From assembly GCA_965202875.1 (NCBI GenBank), contig OZ241870.1:1116001-1180000 (forward strand): 64,000 nt of DNA, written 5' to 3'. The position numbers and the translations under genes were made by a program. Below are positions 1 through 7,541 of this stretch, piece by piece (position 1 is the stretch's first letter; each line of letters starts with the position of its first letter). This DNA is from HK1 sp965202875. GTDB lineage: Bacteria; Pseudomonadota; Gammaproteobacteria; HK1. A model generated the notes under the pieces. It saw only the letters and a list, made by a program, of their open reading frames with translations, was not told where the DNA came from and made no database searches.

Positions 1-304
1 GGTAGCGCCCGTTCGCGTCACACTGCCAGATCTCCACCTGCGCATCGGGCACCGGCCGGCCCCGGGGATCCCGCACGGTTCCGCTCAGGTGGGTGATCAC
101 TCCTTGAGCAAGGGCGTCGCGCCCGCCGACCCGGACCAGGTCCGCGTCGGTTTCGAGCAGGTGGTCGTAGGGATAGAACGGGCCCCGTGACTGCGACGGG
201 GTGCTCGCAAGTCCCGCCGCCCGCGCCGCCGCGAGGCTCAAACCCACGGCCGCGGTACCCTTGAGCCAGTGACGGCGGCCGATTCGATCTCCATTCCATG
301 TCAT
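1..304 (-). CDS. Intradiol ring-cleavage dioxygenase-like protein, N-terminal part
   Basis: This reading frame starts at ATG 304 and is still open at the left edge, so only about 101 residues are visible. It begins MTWNGDRIGRRHWLKGTAAV, which looks like a Tat signal peptide (R-R-x-x-L-K then a hydrophobic, Ala-rich stretch). Next come SRGPFYPYDH and then HLSGTVRDPRGRPVPDA followed by QVEIWQCDANGRY. This order (a G-P-F-Y-P segment, a G-x-V-x-D beta-strand, then E-I-W-Q-x-D-x-x-G-x-Y) is the N-terminal half of protocatechuate/catechol dioxygenase-like proteins, which open aromatic rings using non-haem iron. The catalytic Tyr/His ligands lie beyond the edge. Exported relatives often have unknown substrates, so the activity is inferred from the family only. 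Confidence 0.75.
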   Translation of the reverse strand, partial: MTWNGDRIGRRHWLKGTAAVGLSLAAARAAGLASTPSQSRGPFYPYDHLLETDADLVRVGGRDALAQGVITHLSGTVRDPRGRPVPDAQVEIWQCDANGRY

Positions 305-445
305 GTCATTTCGCACTCCCTCTCGATCACCGCTCTTCGCACACCAAGTTTCCGACTCCCCGAGAGTGGCGGCAGACATGGCAGGATCGCCAGTATCGCA
401 CTCGTCGAACCGGTGGTCACTGCCTCCGTTCGTTCTCTTCACCCC

Positions 446-2866
446 TCAACCCCGCATCCGCTTCCCCTCCGGATCGACCGGCGGGCGTTCGAGCAGACGC
501 GCGGGACGAGGTGTACCGATCACCTCGACGTCGCAGGCCGCGTTGGAGGTCATCACGTCGCCGCGGACGTAGCCGAGGGCGAGGGTCCTGCCGATGGTGT
601 GGCCGTAGCCGGCCGAGGTGAGGTAGCCCACGCACTCGCCTTCGTGGAGCACCGGCTCCCCGCCCCAGGGGTCGGCGTCTTCGGCATCGATCTCGAAGAG
701 CACGAGGCGTTCGGCCGGCTGGCGCTCCGCGGTCCGTAGCGCGGCCTCGCGCCCCACGAACCCGCCCTTGTCGAGCTTGACGAAGCGCCCGAGCCCGGCC
801 TGGAAGGGGTCGTAGTCCGGCGAGAGCTCCCGCCCCCACCCTGCGAATCCCTTCTCCAGGCGCAACGAGCCCAGGGCGCGCATCCCCGCGTGGCGAAGGC
901 CGAGATCGGCGCCCGCCTCGCGTAGCGCGAGCAGCAGCGGGATCTGGTGCTCGGGGGGCAGGTACAGCTCGTAGCCGAGCTCGCCGGAGTACGAGATCCG
1001 CAGCACGACGACTTCCGGGGCCGGGCCGAGCGGCATCCGGGCGCCGGTGAAGAAGGGCAGCGCATCGTTCGAGACGTCGCTCTCGGCAAGGCGTTCGAGC
1101 AAGGCGCGAGCGTTCGGCCCGGCGATCGCGAAGCCGGCGAGCCGGGTCATCATGGAGTCGAGGGTGACGCCCTGCGCCGGCAGGAACCGTTCCCACCACC
1201 GCAGGTGGAAGCGTTCGGTGCTGCCCGCGCCCACGAGGAAGAACTCCTCCGGGCCGAGCCGGGTGACGCTGAAGTCCCCGATGATCCGCCCGCCGTCGTT
1301 CAGCATCGGGGTCAGCACGATGCGCCCGTCCTCGCGCGGCATGAGGTTGGCCATCACCCGGTCCAGCCACTCCCCCGCCCGTGGGCCGCGCACCAGGTAC
1401 TTGCCGTAGATGGAGGTCTCGAACAGCCCCACCGACGCCCGCACCGCCCGCGCCTCCTCCCCCACCGGGCCGAACCAGTTCGGGCGCCGGAACGTCAGCT
1501 CGTCCCGCGCCTCCGCCCCCTCCGATGCGAACCACAGCGGATACTCGTAGCCCCAGCTCGCCCCGAACACCGCGCCCGCCTCCTTCAGCAGCGGGTAGGC
1601 CGGCGTGGTGCGCGCCGGACGGCCCGCCTCCCGCTCTTCGTAGGGATAGTGGGTTTGAAACCGGGTGGAGTACATGTCCGCGGTGCGCGCCATGGTGTAC
1701 GCGCGTCCCGCCCAGTCTCCGTAGCGGGCCACGTCCCAGATGAAGAAATCGAGGCCCGGATCGCCGTTCGCCATCCACTCGGTGAGCACCTTGCCGACCG
1801 CCGCGGCCTGGCTGAACGCGGTCATCACCCCGCACGCGCACCAGTAGTTGCGCAGCCCCGGGTATGGCCCGACGAGCGGGTTGAGGTCCGGGGAGAAGAT
1901 CATGGGGCCGTTCACCACCCGCTTGATCCCCGCCCGCCCGAGCGCCGGCGCGCATTCCACCGCCTGCGCCATGTTGTGCTCCATGCGCGCGAGATCGTCG
2001 GGCAGCAACTCGTGGCCGAAGTCCCGCGGGGTCCCTTCCACCGCCCAGTGCGTGCAGGGCGATTCGTAGACCCCGAGCAGCAGGCCCCGGCCCTCCTGGC
2101 GCATGTAGAAGCCCGCGTCGGCGTCGTTCATGAGCGGCAGCTCGCGATCCATGGCCTCGATCTCGGGGATCGCTTCGGTGACGAGGTAGTGGTGCTCGAC
2201 CGGCATCAGCGGCAGCCGGGCCCCGGCGAGCGCCGCCACCTCGCGCGCCCAGAGCCCCGCCGCGTTCACCACGTGTTCGGCGACGACGGTGCCTTGCGCG
2301 GTCACCACCTCCCACCCGCCGTCGCTACGCGGGTTGGTCTCCAGCACCGGGCAGTGGCGCACGATCTCCGCCCCGCGGTCGCGCGCGCCCTTCGCGAACG
2401 CCTGGGTGACGCCGCTCGGATCGACGTGCCCGCGGTTCGCGTCGTACAGCACGCCCATCACGCCGGACGGATCGAGGATCGGAAGGAGGGCCCTGGCGTC
2501 CTCCTCGGCGAGCCATTCCGGGGAGAAGCCCATCCGGCGCGCTCGCGACCGGAACAGCTCCAGCTCCTCCATGCGCCGCCGGGTGCGTGCGAGCATCACC
2601 CCGCCCACGTGGTGGAAGCCGCAGGACTGTCCGGTCTCCGCTTCGAGCTCCGGGTAGAGCGCGAACGAGTAGCGTTGCAGCCAGGTCATGGTCGCGTTGG
2701 CCGCGAGCGCGCCGGTACCGCCCGCCGCGTGCCACGTCGAGCCTGCGGTCAGCTCGCTACGCTCGATGAGCAGGCAGTCGGTCCAGCCGGCGCGCGCGAA
2801 GTGGTAGAGCACGCTGCAGCCGGTGACCCCGCCGCCGATGACGACGACTCGGGCATGGGTTCTCAT
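446..2866 (-). CDS. FAD-dependent dehydrogenase with GcvT domain (sarcosine/dimethylglycine dehydrogenase-like)
   Basis: The 806-residue protein starts at ATG 2866 with MRTHARVVVIGGGVTGCSVL, a dinucleotide-binding G-x-G-x-x-G motif at the very N-terminus. The frame is open further upstream but that part has no family features. Residues up to about 390 form the DAO-type FAD oxidase fold, including the HAAGG segment near residue 50 that in relatives surrounds the covalent FAD site. From about residue 430 a GcvT-like folate-binding domain follows (SVGLFETSIYGKYLVRGP, later SYSGELGYELY and GLGRFVKLDKGGFVG). Relatives demethylate sarcosine or dimethylglycine and pass the one-carbon unit to tetrahydrofolate. 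The exact substrate cannot be read from sequence. Length is normal for the family. It lies convergent to nothing and stands alone. Confidence 0.85.
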   Translation of the reverse strand: MRTHARVVVIGGGVTGCSVLYHFARAGWTDCLLIERSELTAGSTWHAAGGTGALAANATMTWLQRYSFALYPELEAETGQSCGFHHVGGVMLARTRRRMEELELFRSRARRMGFSPEWLAEEDARALLPILDPSGVMGVLYDANRGHVDPSGVTQAFAKGARDRGAEIVRHCPVLETNPRSDGGWEVVTAQGTVVAEHVVNAAGLWAREVAALAGARLPLMPVEHHYLVTEAIPEIEAMDRELPLMNDADAGFYMRQEGRGLLLGVYESPCTHWAVEGTPRDFGHELLPDDLARMEHNMAQAVECAPALGRAGIKRVVNGPMIFSPDLNPLVGPYPGLRNYWCACGVMTAFSQAAAVGKVLTEWMANGDPGLDFFIWDVARYGDWAGRAYTMARTADMYSTRFQTHYPYEEREAGRPARTTPAYPLLKEAGAVFGASWGYEYPLWFASEGAEARDELTFRRPNWFGPVGEEARAVRASVGLFETSIYGKYLVRGPRAGEWLDRVMANLMPREDGRIVLTPMLNDGGRIIGDFSVTRLGPEEFFLVGAGSTERFHLRWWERFLPAQGVTLDSMMTRLAGFAIAGPNARALLERLAESDVSNDALPFFTGARMPLGPAPEVVVLRISYSGELGYELYLPPEHQIPLLLALREAGADLGLRHAGMRALGSLRLEKGFAGWGRELSPDYDPFQAGLGRFVKLDKGGFVGREAALRTAERQPAERLVLFEIDAEDADPWGGEPVLHEGECVGYLTSAGYGHTIGRTLALGYVRGDVMTSNAACDVEVIGTPRPARLLERPPVDPEGKRMRG

Positions 2867-3450
2867 GGTGGCGGGTTCTCCTGTGGCCGGCCCGGCTCGG
2901 GCTCTGCAAGATGTACGCCGGCAGGGCCGCGCTGGAAGTCCGCAAAGTATCACCGAGTCCTTGCACGCACCCGCGAGCGCCATGCGGAACGTCGTCGAGT
3001 CGCGCGAAGCCCGATGTCTGCAACACGGGGGGGGGGCGTTTCGGTCCGGAACCACGCGCCGGCCGCAACGCGCGCATCGGGCGCGGTAGATGGGTCCGGT
3101 ATCGGGCAACGCGCGCCGCGAAGCTCGCGGGCGAATGCGCGCCGGCCCTCCCACGGGCCGTGGGGCGGCGGGCGTTGGATTCCGGCGCGGCCGGAGCGTT
3201 CTCGCGGAACCGGGTGGCTCCATGCCGCCGCAGGGCAGGTCTGCACGCCGGAACGCGGTTACGGGGAAGGAATGCGGGTCCTGGGGGTCCGGGCCTGGCG
3301 GTCGTGCCGACGGGCCTCCTGCTTGCCTGCCTTCTCGTGGCAATTGGCCCACTTGCCACGGCACCGGCCGCGCCGCCTGCTCCCGGGGGAATGAGTCGGT
3401 TTCAAACCGACCCACTCCCCGGCGGCGGCGCCAAGTGCGCGGTGTGCGCG
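2867..3450. other. Gene-free stretch with a G10 run
   Basis: About 580 bases separate the dehydrogenase start from the NHLP peptide gene. Open frames here are arginine/proline-rich shadows without ribosome binding sites. The only notable item is a run of ten G at 3027-3036. No RNA gene or clear promoter was recognised. Confidence 0.5.
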
Positions 3451-3729
3451 TCATATCCAGTTCTTGATGCTCAGCTCCTCCGGTGCGCTGCTGAACCCGC
3501 CGGCGACCGCTTCGAGGGCCGCCAGGTCCAGCGCCGCCGGCGGCGGCAGCACCAGATGCGCGGTGTGCGCGTCCTCCTCGTGGACCCGCACGGACATCCC
3601 GTCCGGGATGTGGACCCCCAGGACCGCTTCGATCGTGCCCTTCGGGTCGTCCAGCAGCCGGCGCCGGACGTTCGCGTCCTCCGCCGCCCGCCGGGTGAGT
3701 TCCTCTCGCAGTTCGCTCGCCGTTCTCAT
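3451..3729 (-). CDS. NHLP-type (nitrile-hydratase-like leader) RiPP precursor peptide
   Basis: This 92-residue peptide starts at ATG 3729 (MRTASELREELTRRAAED) and ends at TGA 3451. It matches the nitrile-hydratase-alpha-like leader family: a charged helical start, L-L-D-D-P-K-G-T-I-E near residue 28, LGVHIPDGMSVRVHEED, then LVLPPP and a closing LEAVAGG. The double glycine is the expected cleavage point. It leaves a 14-residue core, FSSAPEELSIKNWI, which has three serines and no cysteine. Leaders of this kind recruit modifying enzymes and a peptidase-containing ABC exporter. None of these is encoded nearby, so it is an orphan precursor. Upstream of the ATG lies GAAGGAG at good spacing. Confidence 0.85.
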   Translation of the reverse strand: MRTASELREELTRRAAEDANVRRRLLDDPKGTIEAVLGVHIPDGMSVRVHEEDAHTAHLVLPPPAALDLAALEAVAGGFSSAPEELSIKNWI

Positions 3730-4373
3730 GGTCGATACTCCTTCGGTTGCCTCGTCCGTCCCGGCCCTCTCCGGATCGTCGGGCAGCCGTCTGCAGATCG
3801 ACTTCGTCCCGCCCGCTTGTCGAACATAAAGCGGCCGTCGAACGTGCAGAAACCCTAATTTTCGGTAACGGGTGGGTTTGAAATTGATCCACCACCTGCT
3901 CCGGTTGGGTTCCCGGTCGTCCCTTCGTGAACTGTCCTGGCGCGACCGGCATCGTGAGTGCGCCGCGGGGCCGCGCCGGCCGACGTCGTCCCCTCGGATC
4001 GCGATCGCGAGGCGGACCGCGGACGGCGTAATCCTCCCGATGGCCTCCGGCGCTGGAAGTCCGAAGGGTGCCGCACCCGCCCGCCGGCGAGCGCCCGGCT
4101 GCGCCTGGTCCCTCTGCACAGAGGTTTTGACCGGTTCAGGCGGCCTTGGGGAGGTCGGCGAGCGGGAGGGATGGATACACACGTCGCAGTTTCTCCCGTG
4201 CACGTTGGACATCGAACAGCCACTCGACCCGAGCCCCTTCGGCATTGCGTCGCCGTTCCCAATGCGCGGTAGCGGACCGACGCGCCGATGACGCCCAAGG
4301 CCACGGCGGCGGTGGAAGCCCAGCCGCTCGGAGCGCAATCGGCGAGAAAGGACGCCCGCGGAGGCGACGCCCA
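3730..4373. other. Gene-free stretch upstream of the NHLP peptide gene
   Basis: About 640 bases hold no convincing gene. Candidate frames are Arg/Pro-rich shadows. The promoter of the NHLP gene should lie in the right part of 3730-3900, which is slightly richer in A+T (for example around 3850-3885), but no clear -35/-10 pair was identified. Confidence 0.4.
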
Positions 4374-5126
4374 TCAGCGTCCGTGTGTCTCTCTTGATGG
4401 CCTGAGCGCTATCGCTTCGGTATCGCTACTTGGGTCGGATCCCGCCCCCTCCGGCGCCGACTTGGTGCCGGGGGTTTCTCGACGGACTCCGCCCGCATTG
4501 CTCCCTGGCCGGCGCGCAAACGGCCCGATAAGACGGCCGACAATTCGGAGCGCTACCGGCGGGCGGTGCGCATCTGCGAGACGATGCCGGAGAGCAGGCT
4601 CTGTTCCCGGGTCAACCGGATGATGTGCTTCTCGAAGGCTTCGCGGTCGGCACGGGCCTCGCTCCGTGCCTCGGCCTGCCACGCCGCACGGTCGGCGCGG
4701 GCTTCGTCGCGGATGTCGTTGGTGCTGCTGATGACGAAGCCGGCCAGGGTGAGGCCGACCGTCCCGATGGCGATGGTTTCCTGGGTGAGCTTGAACATGG
4801 CGCGGATCCTCCGGAGGGTGAGTGTGGCCTGAAAGCAGATTGAGCGCCGCGGCGATGGCGATGAGGCCGCCGAGGCTGGCAACGATGGCGCCGTCCTGGA
4901 TCCACAAGGCGCGGTAGAGGTCTCCCTTCGTGGCGAGCTCGTCGCGGTCGGCGGTGGTCATGGCGGTGTCTGCGGGCCAAACGATGCCGAACAGCTTACC
5001 GGCCATCGCGAGGATGAGCGCGGCTTGAAAGCCGAACATCCAGCGCATTTCCGCTTTTGGCGAGCGGTTCGAGGTCGGCGCGCGCGACGGCTTGTGCGTC
5101 GATCGCGCCAGCCTGCGGGCGCGCAT
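4374..5126 (-). CDS. Small membrane protein with ATKxDL motif; 3' part doubtful
   Basis: The likely start is ATG 5126, preceded by AAAGGAA five bases away. A second ATG at 5048 would give MRWMFGFQ directly. The first 100 or so residues look real: a hydrophobic segment (ALILAMAGKLFGIVW), a charged loop with RDELATKGDLYRALW, then a second hydrophobic segment (IVASLGGLIAIAAALNLL). The DELATKGDL stretch resembles the DUF1640-type coiled-coil protein encoded at 8852-9136. After about 4830 the frame becomes His/Arg/Pro-rich and runs inside the next gene (4553-4798) in another frame. The true gene probably ends near 4830, perhaps through a frameshift. The given end is simply the first in-frame stop. 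Confidence 0.4.
   Translation of the reverse strand: MRARRLARSTHKPSRAPTSNRSPKAEMRWMFGFQAALILAMAGKLFGIVWPADTAMTTADRDELATKGDLYRALWIQDGAIVASLGGLIAIAAALNLLSGHTHPPEDPRHVQAHPGNHRHRDGRPHPGRLRHQQHQRHPRRSPRRPCGVAGRGTERGPCRPRSLREAHHPVDPGTEPALRHRLADAHRPPVALRIVGRLIGPFARRPGSNAGGVRRETPGTKSAPEGAGSDPSSDTEAIALRPSRETHGR
4553..4798 (-). CDS. Small single-pass membrane protein with charged coiled-coil tail
   Basis: The 81-residue protein starts at ATG 4798, with GGAGGA nine bases upstream. One membrane segment (IAIGTVGLTLAGFVIS, residues about 8-23) is followed by a repetitive charged helix containing EARADR twice, and then ITREQ-like sequence to the end. It probably sits in the inner membrane with a cytoplasmic or periplasmic helix. 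The arrangement right after a similar small membrane protein suggests the two are made together. Comparable helper-like pairs occur in many proteobacteria without known function. No family name can be given from sequence alone. Confidence 0.6.
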   Translation of the reverse strand: MFKLTQETIAIGTVGLTLAGFVISSTNDIRDEARADRAAWQAEARSEARADREAFEKHIIRLTREQSLLSGIVSQMRTARR

Positions 5127-5281
5127 CCCGGTTCCTTTCCCGCCGGCAGGATTCCGTTGCGGTCCCACAGTCCAAGGCGGGCTGGGTGGGCGGCGGCGCT
5201 CCCCATCGGCATCCGCGAACACCCGGCGCCCGCGCGAATCGGGCTACACTTCCGCCCCCATTGCCAGGAGGATGCCGTCCA

Positions 5282-5572
5282 ATGAGCCGGATCTGTCTCG
5301 TGGTGGACTTCAAGGTCGAGCCGGGAACGAAGGCGCAGTTCCTGGAGATCATCAGGGAGCACGCGGCGAAGACCCTCGCGAACGAAGAAGGCTGTCTCCA
5401 GTTCGAGGTGTGCGACCCGCTCGAAGGCGAGGACCGCGTCTTCCTCTACGAGATGTACGCCGACGAGGCCGCGTTCGAGGCGCACAAGGCATCGCCGATC
5501 CTCGCCCGCACCCACGAGCGCTACGCGGACGTCCTCGTGTCGCGCGACGTCCATGTCTGCAACGTCCTGTAG
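5282..5572 (+). CDS. Antibiotic biosynthesis monooxygenase (ABM/YgiN)-family protein
   Basis: This 96-residue protein starts at ATG 5282 behind AGGAGG with about eight bases of spacing. It shows the ABM dimeric alpha-beta barrel pattern: VVDFKVEPGTKAQFLEIIREH, then EEGCLQFEVCDP, then VFLYEMYADEAAFEAHKASP with a final H near residue 78. Members such as YgiN act on quinols or related aromatic compounds without cofactors, but many have no assigned substrate. It lies 36 bases before a glutathione S-transferase gene on the same strand. Together with the next two genes it could form a small detoxification or aromatic-compound unit. Confidence 0.85.
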   Translation: MSRICLVVDFKVEPGTKAQFLEIIREHAAKTLANEEGCLQFEVCDPLEGEDRVFLYEMYADEAAFEAHKASPILARTHERYADVLVSRDVHVCNVL

Positions 5573-5608
5573 TCGGGGAACGTCCCGCAGTCAAGGAAGG
5601 AGACGGAC

Positions 5609-6211
5609 ATGATCACGCTCTACGGCTCGCCGGCCTCGGGCAACGCCTACAAGGTGAGACTGCTGCTCAGCCTCCTCGACCTCGAGTTCGAAGAGATCGG
5701 CGTCAATCTCACGACCGGAGAGAACCGGGCCGAATCGTTCCTCGCGCTGAATCCCCGCGGCCAGATCCCGGTGCTGACCGACGACGGGATCACGGTCTGG
5801 GACTCGCAGGCGATCCTCGTCTACATCGCGCGGCGCTACGGCGAAGAATGGCTGCCGGCCGGACCCGTGGCCATGGCCCAGGTGATGCAATGGCTGGCGG
5901 TCTCGGAGAACGAGCTGCTGTTCGGCCTCGCGCGGGCCCGCGCGGTCCTGCACTTCGGCCGTGACTTCGACCTCGCCTCGTCCCAGGCATACGGCCGCGC
6001 CGGCCTGAACGTGCTGGAGCAGCACCTCGCCGGCAACGAATGGCTCGCCGCCGGCAGGCCCACGATCGCCGACGTCGCCTGCATGCCCTACCCCGCGCTC
6101 TCCTGCATGGGCGGCATCCCCCTCGACGACCGCCCGGCGGTCCGCGCGTGGATCGACCGCATCCGCGCCTTGCCGGGCTTCATCGCGATGGAGGGGATCC
6201 GCGGGGGCTGA
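5609..6211 (+). CDS. Glutathione S-transferase
   Basis: The 200-residue protein begins MITLYGSPASGNAYKVRLLL, a thioredoxin-fold GST start with the S-x-x-S/N segment that contacts glutathione. The cis-proline region QIPVLTDDG and the glutathione-binding WDSQAILVYIA follow at residues 50-75. The C-terminal helical domain ends with the AWIDRIRALPGF signature. GSTs conjugate glutathione to electrophiles or act as isomerases. The start is supported by AAGGAGA upstream. It is co-directional with the ABM gene before it and a second, different GST after it. Confidence 0.92.
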   Translation: MITLYGSPASGNAYKVRLLLSLLDLEFEEIGVNLTTGENRAESFLALNPRGQIPVLTDDGITVWDSQAILVYIARRYGEEWLPAGPVAMAQVMQWLAVSENELLFGLARARAVLHFGRDFDLASSQAYGRAGLNVLEQHLAGNEWLAAGRPTIADVACMPYPALSCMGGIPLDDRPAVRAWIDRIRALPGFIAMEGIRGG

Positions 6212-6290
6212 GGCTGAGGTCGGGACTGCGGCGCCGCTCAATCCAGAAATCACGAACTCACCCACTTTTCACCAGGGAGGAGAACCCGTC

Positions 6291-6911
6291 ATGCTCAAGA
6301 TCCTCGGACGACGCACTTCCGCCAACGTGATGAAACCGCTGTGGACGGCCGACGAACTCGGACTCGACTACGAGCAGGTGGACATCGGCGGGAAGTTCGG
6401 CGGCAACCGGGAGCCCGGCTATCTCGCGATGAACCCGACGGGACTCATACCGACGCTCGTCGAGGATGACTTCACCCTCTGGGAGTCCAACGCGATCACC
6501 CGCTATCTCTGCGAGAAACACGGCCAGGGCTCGCTCTGCCCGTCCGACCCGCGGGTCCGGGCCACCGCCGACACCTGGATGGACTGGCAGCAGACGACGT
6601 GCGCCCCCATGATGTCGCCCGTGTTCTGGGGTCTCGTGCGCACCCCGGAGGCGGAGCGCGACTACGACGCGATCAACGCCGGCATCGAACGCGGCTACGA
6701 AATCTGGGGCCTGCTCGACCGGCACCTCGCCGGCCGCGCCTTCGTGGCGGGCGACGCCTTCACCATGGGCGACGTCCCCATCGGCCCGCAGGCCCATCGC
6801 TGGCTCAACCTGGTGGAGAAGCGCCCGCCGATGCCGAACATCGAAGCATGGTATCAACGCCTCACCGAGCGCCCCGCGTTCCGGAAGAACGTGATGATCC
6901 CCATCGTGTAA
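6291..6911 (+). CDS. Glutathione S-transferase
   Basis: This second GST (206 residues) starts MLKILGRRTSANVMKPLW, with S-A-N-V at the glutathione site. It continues with YLAMNPTGLIPTLVEDDFTLWESNAITRYLCEKHG, the complete N-terminal domain signature with cis-Pro at about residue 56 and the E-S motif at 69-70. The C-terminal domain carries FTMGDVPIG and ends at PAFRKNVMIPIV. It is closer to theta/zeta-like bacterial GSTs than its neighbour, so the two are not a recent duplication. AGGGAGGAG lies seven to eight bases before the ATG. Confidence 0.92.
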   Translation: MLKILGRRTSANVMKPLWTADELGLDYEQVDIGGKFGGNREPGYLAMNPTGLIPTLVEDDFTLWESNAITRYLCEKHGQGSLCPSDPRVRATADTWMDWQQTTCAPMMSPVFWGLVRTPEAERDYDAINAGIERGYEIWGLLDRHLAGRAFVAGDAFTMGDVPIGPQAHRWLNLVEKRPPMPNIEAWYQRLTERPAFRKNVMIPIV

Positions 6912-6941
6912 TCGCGGTCCCGCCGGCAGTCCGACGGCGGC

Positions 6942-7083
6942 GCGATGTGCCCCGCGCAGAGGCTGTGGACCCACCGGCGGACCGCTCCTGTCCAGGGTTC
7001 CGCTTCCGGAACTCCACTCCCGGGATAGCGCCCACTCGCGGGATAGAGCGATGTGTCCCGCGCAGGGGCTGTGGACCCACCGG
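6942..7083 (+). repeat. Two direct repeats of about 36 bp
   Basis: Nearly identical 36-base units lie at 6942-6977 and 7048-7083, both reading GCGATGTG-CCCGCGCAG and then GGCTGTGGACCCACCGG with two mismatches. Between them CGGGATAG is repeated as well. They lie in the gene-poor stretch 6912-7541 after the second GST. No gene crosses them. Confidence 0.7.
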
Positions 7084-7177
7084 TCCGCGCTGTGCGATGG
7101 ATGGGCGTTGCACGGGGAGCGTGCGGGGTGTCGGTTTCGAGGGTGCGTCCGAGCCAACGGCAGGAATCGGTGCACTG

Positions 7178-7262
7178 ATGGCGGTGCTGCTCGCCGGCGA
7201 ATTCTCCCCTGGCGACACCTTGCGGGTGGACGCGGACGGCGGGGTTCTCGAGCGCACCGCCG
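7178..7262 (+). pseudogene. Possible remnant of a ClpB C-terminus
   Basis: Translation from 7178 gives MAVLLAGEFSPGDTLRVDA, then DGGVLER. This matches the typical end of ClpB-type disaggregases, where a small beta-sheet reads G-x-F-x-P-G-D-T-I/L-R-V-D and closes with a G-G. No other part of ClpB is present: upstream sequence is unrelated and the frame runs on past the usual stop. If correct, it is a decayed fragment within an otherwise gene-free 630-base stretch. A chance match is possible, as the segment is only about 27 residues. Confidence 0.35.
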
Positions 7263-7541
7263 GGCAGGTGCGGGCGGTTCGAGCGAACGGCGGGGGTGAA
7301 CCCGTGACGGACGATGCCGGTATCCTCGACTTCATCGAATGCCGTATCATCGGAGCCGGTGCCCCTCCACTGCCAAGAGCTCCCGGCACACGCCCATCGC
7401 CGCTGCCGTTTCGAGGATACTTCCAGCATCCCCACAAACCGGCGCCATCCAGAGCCGACGATCGATCCGGAGAAAGTCGCCCTTCCTTTCCGTATCGCCG
7501 GCAGGGTATCGCGGCGGCAGGATCGACGGCCTCTTCCTGCC

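Noticed and set aside
3027..3036. G10 run as a phase-variation site
   Set aside because: It lies in a gene-free stretch without a start codon or promoter in relation to it.
947..3394. Long plus-strand open frame of 815 codons
   Set aside because: It is antisense to the dehydrogenase, with His/Arg/Gly-rich sequence typical of high-GC shadow frames.
2867..3952. Upstream extension of the FAD/GcvT dehydrogenase frame by 360 codons
   Set aside because: The extra part is Arg/Pro-rich without family features, and the G-x-G-x-x-G start at 2866 fits the family; the NHLP gene overlaps it in another frame.
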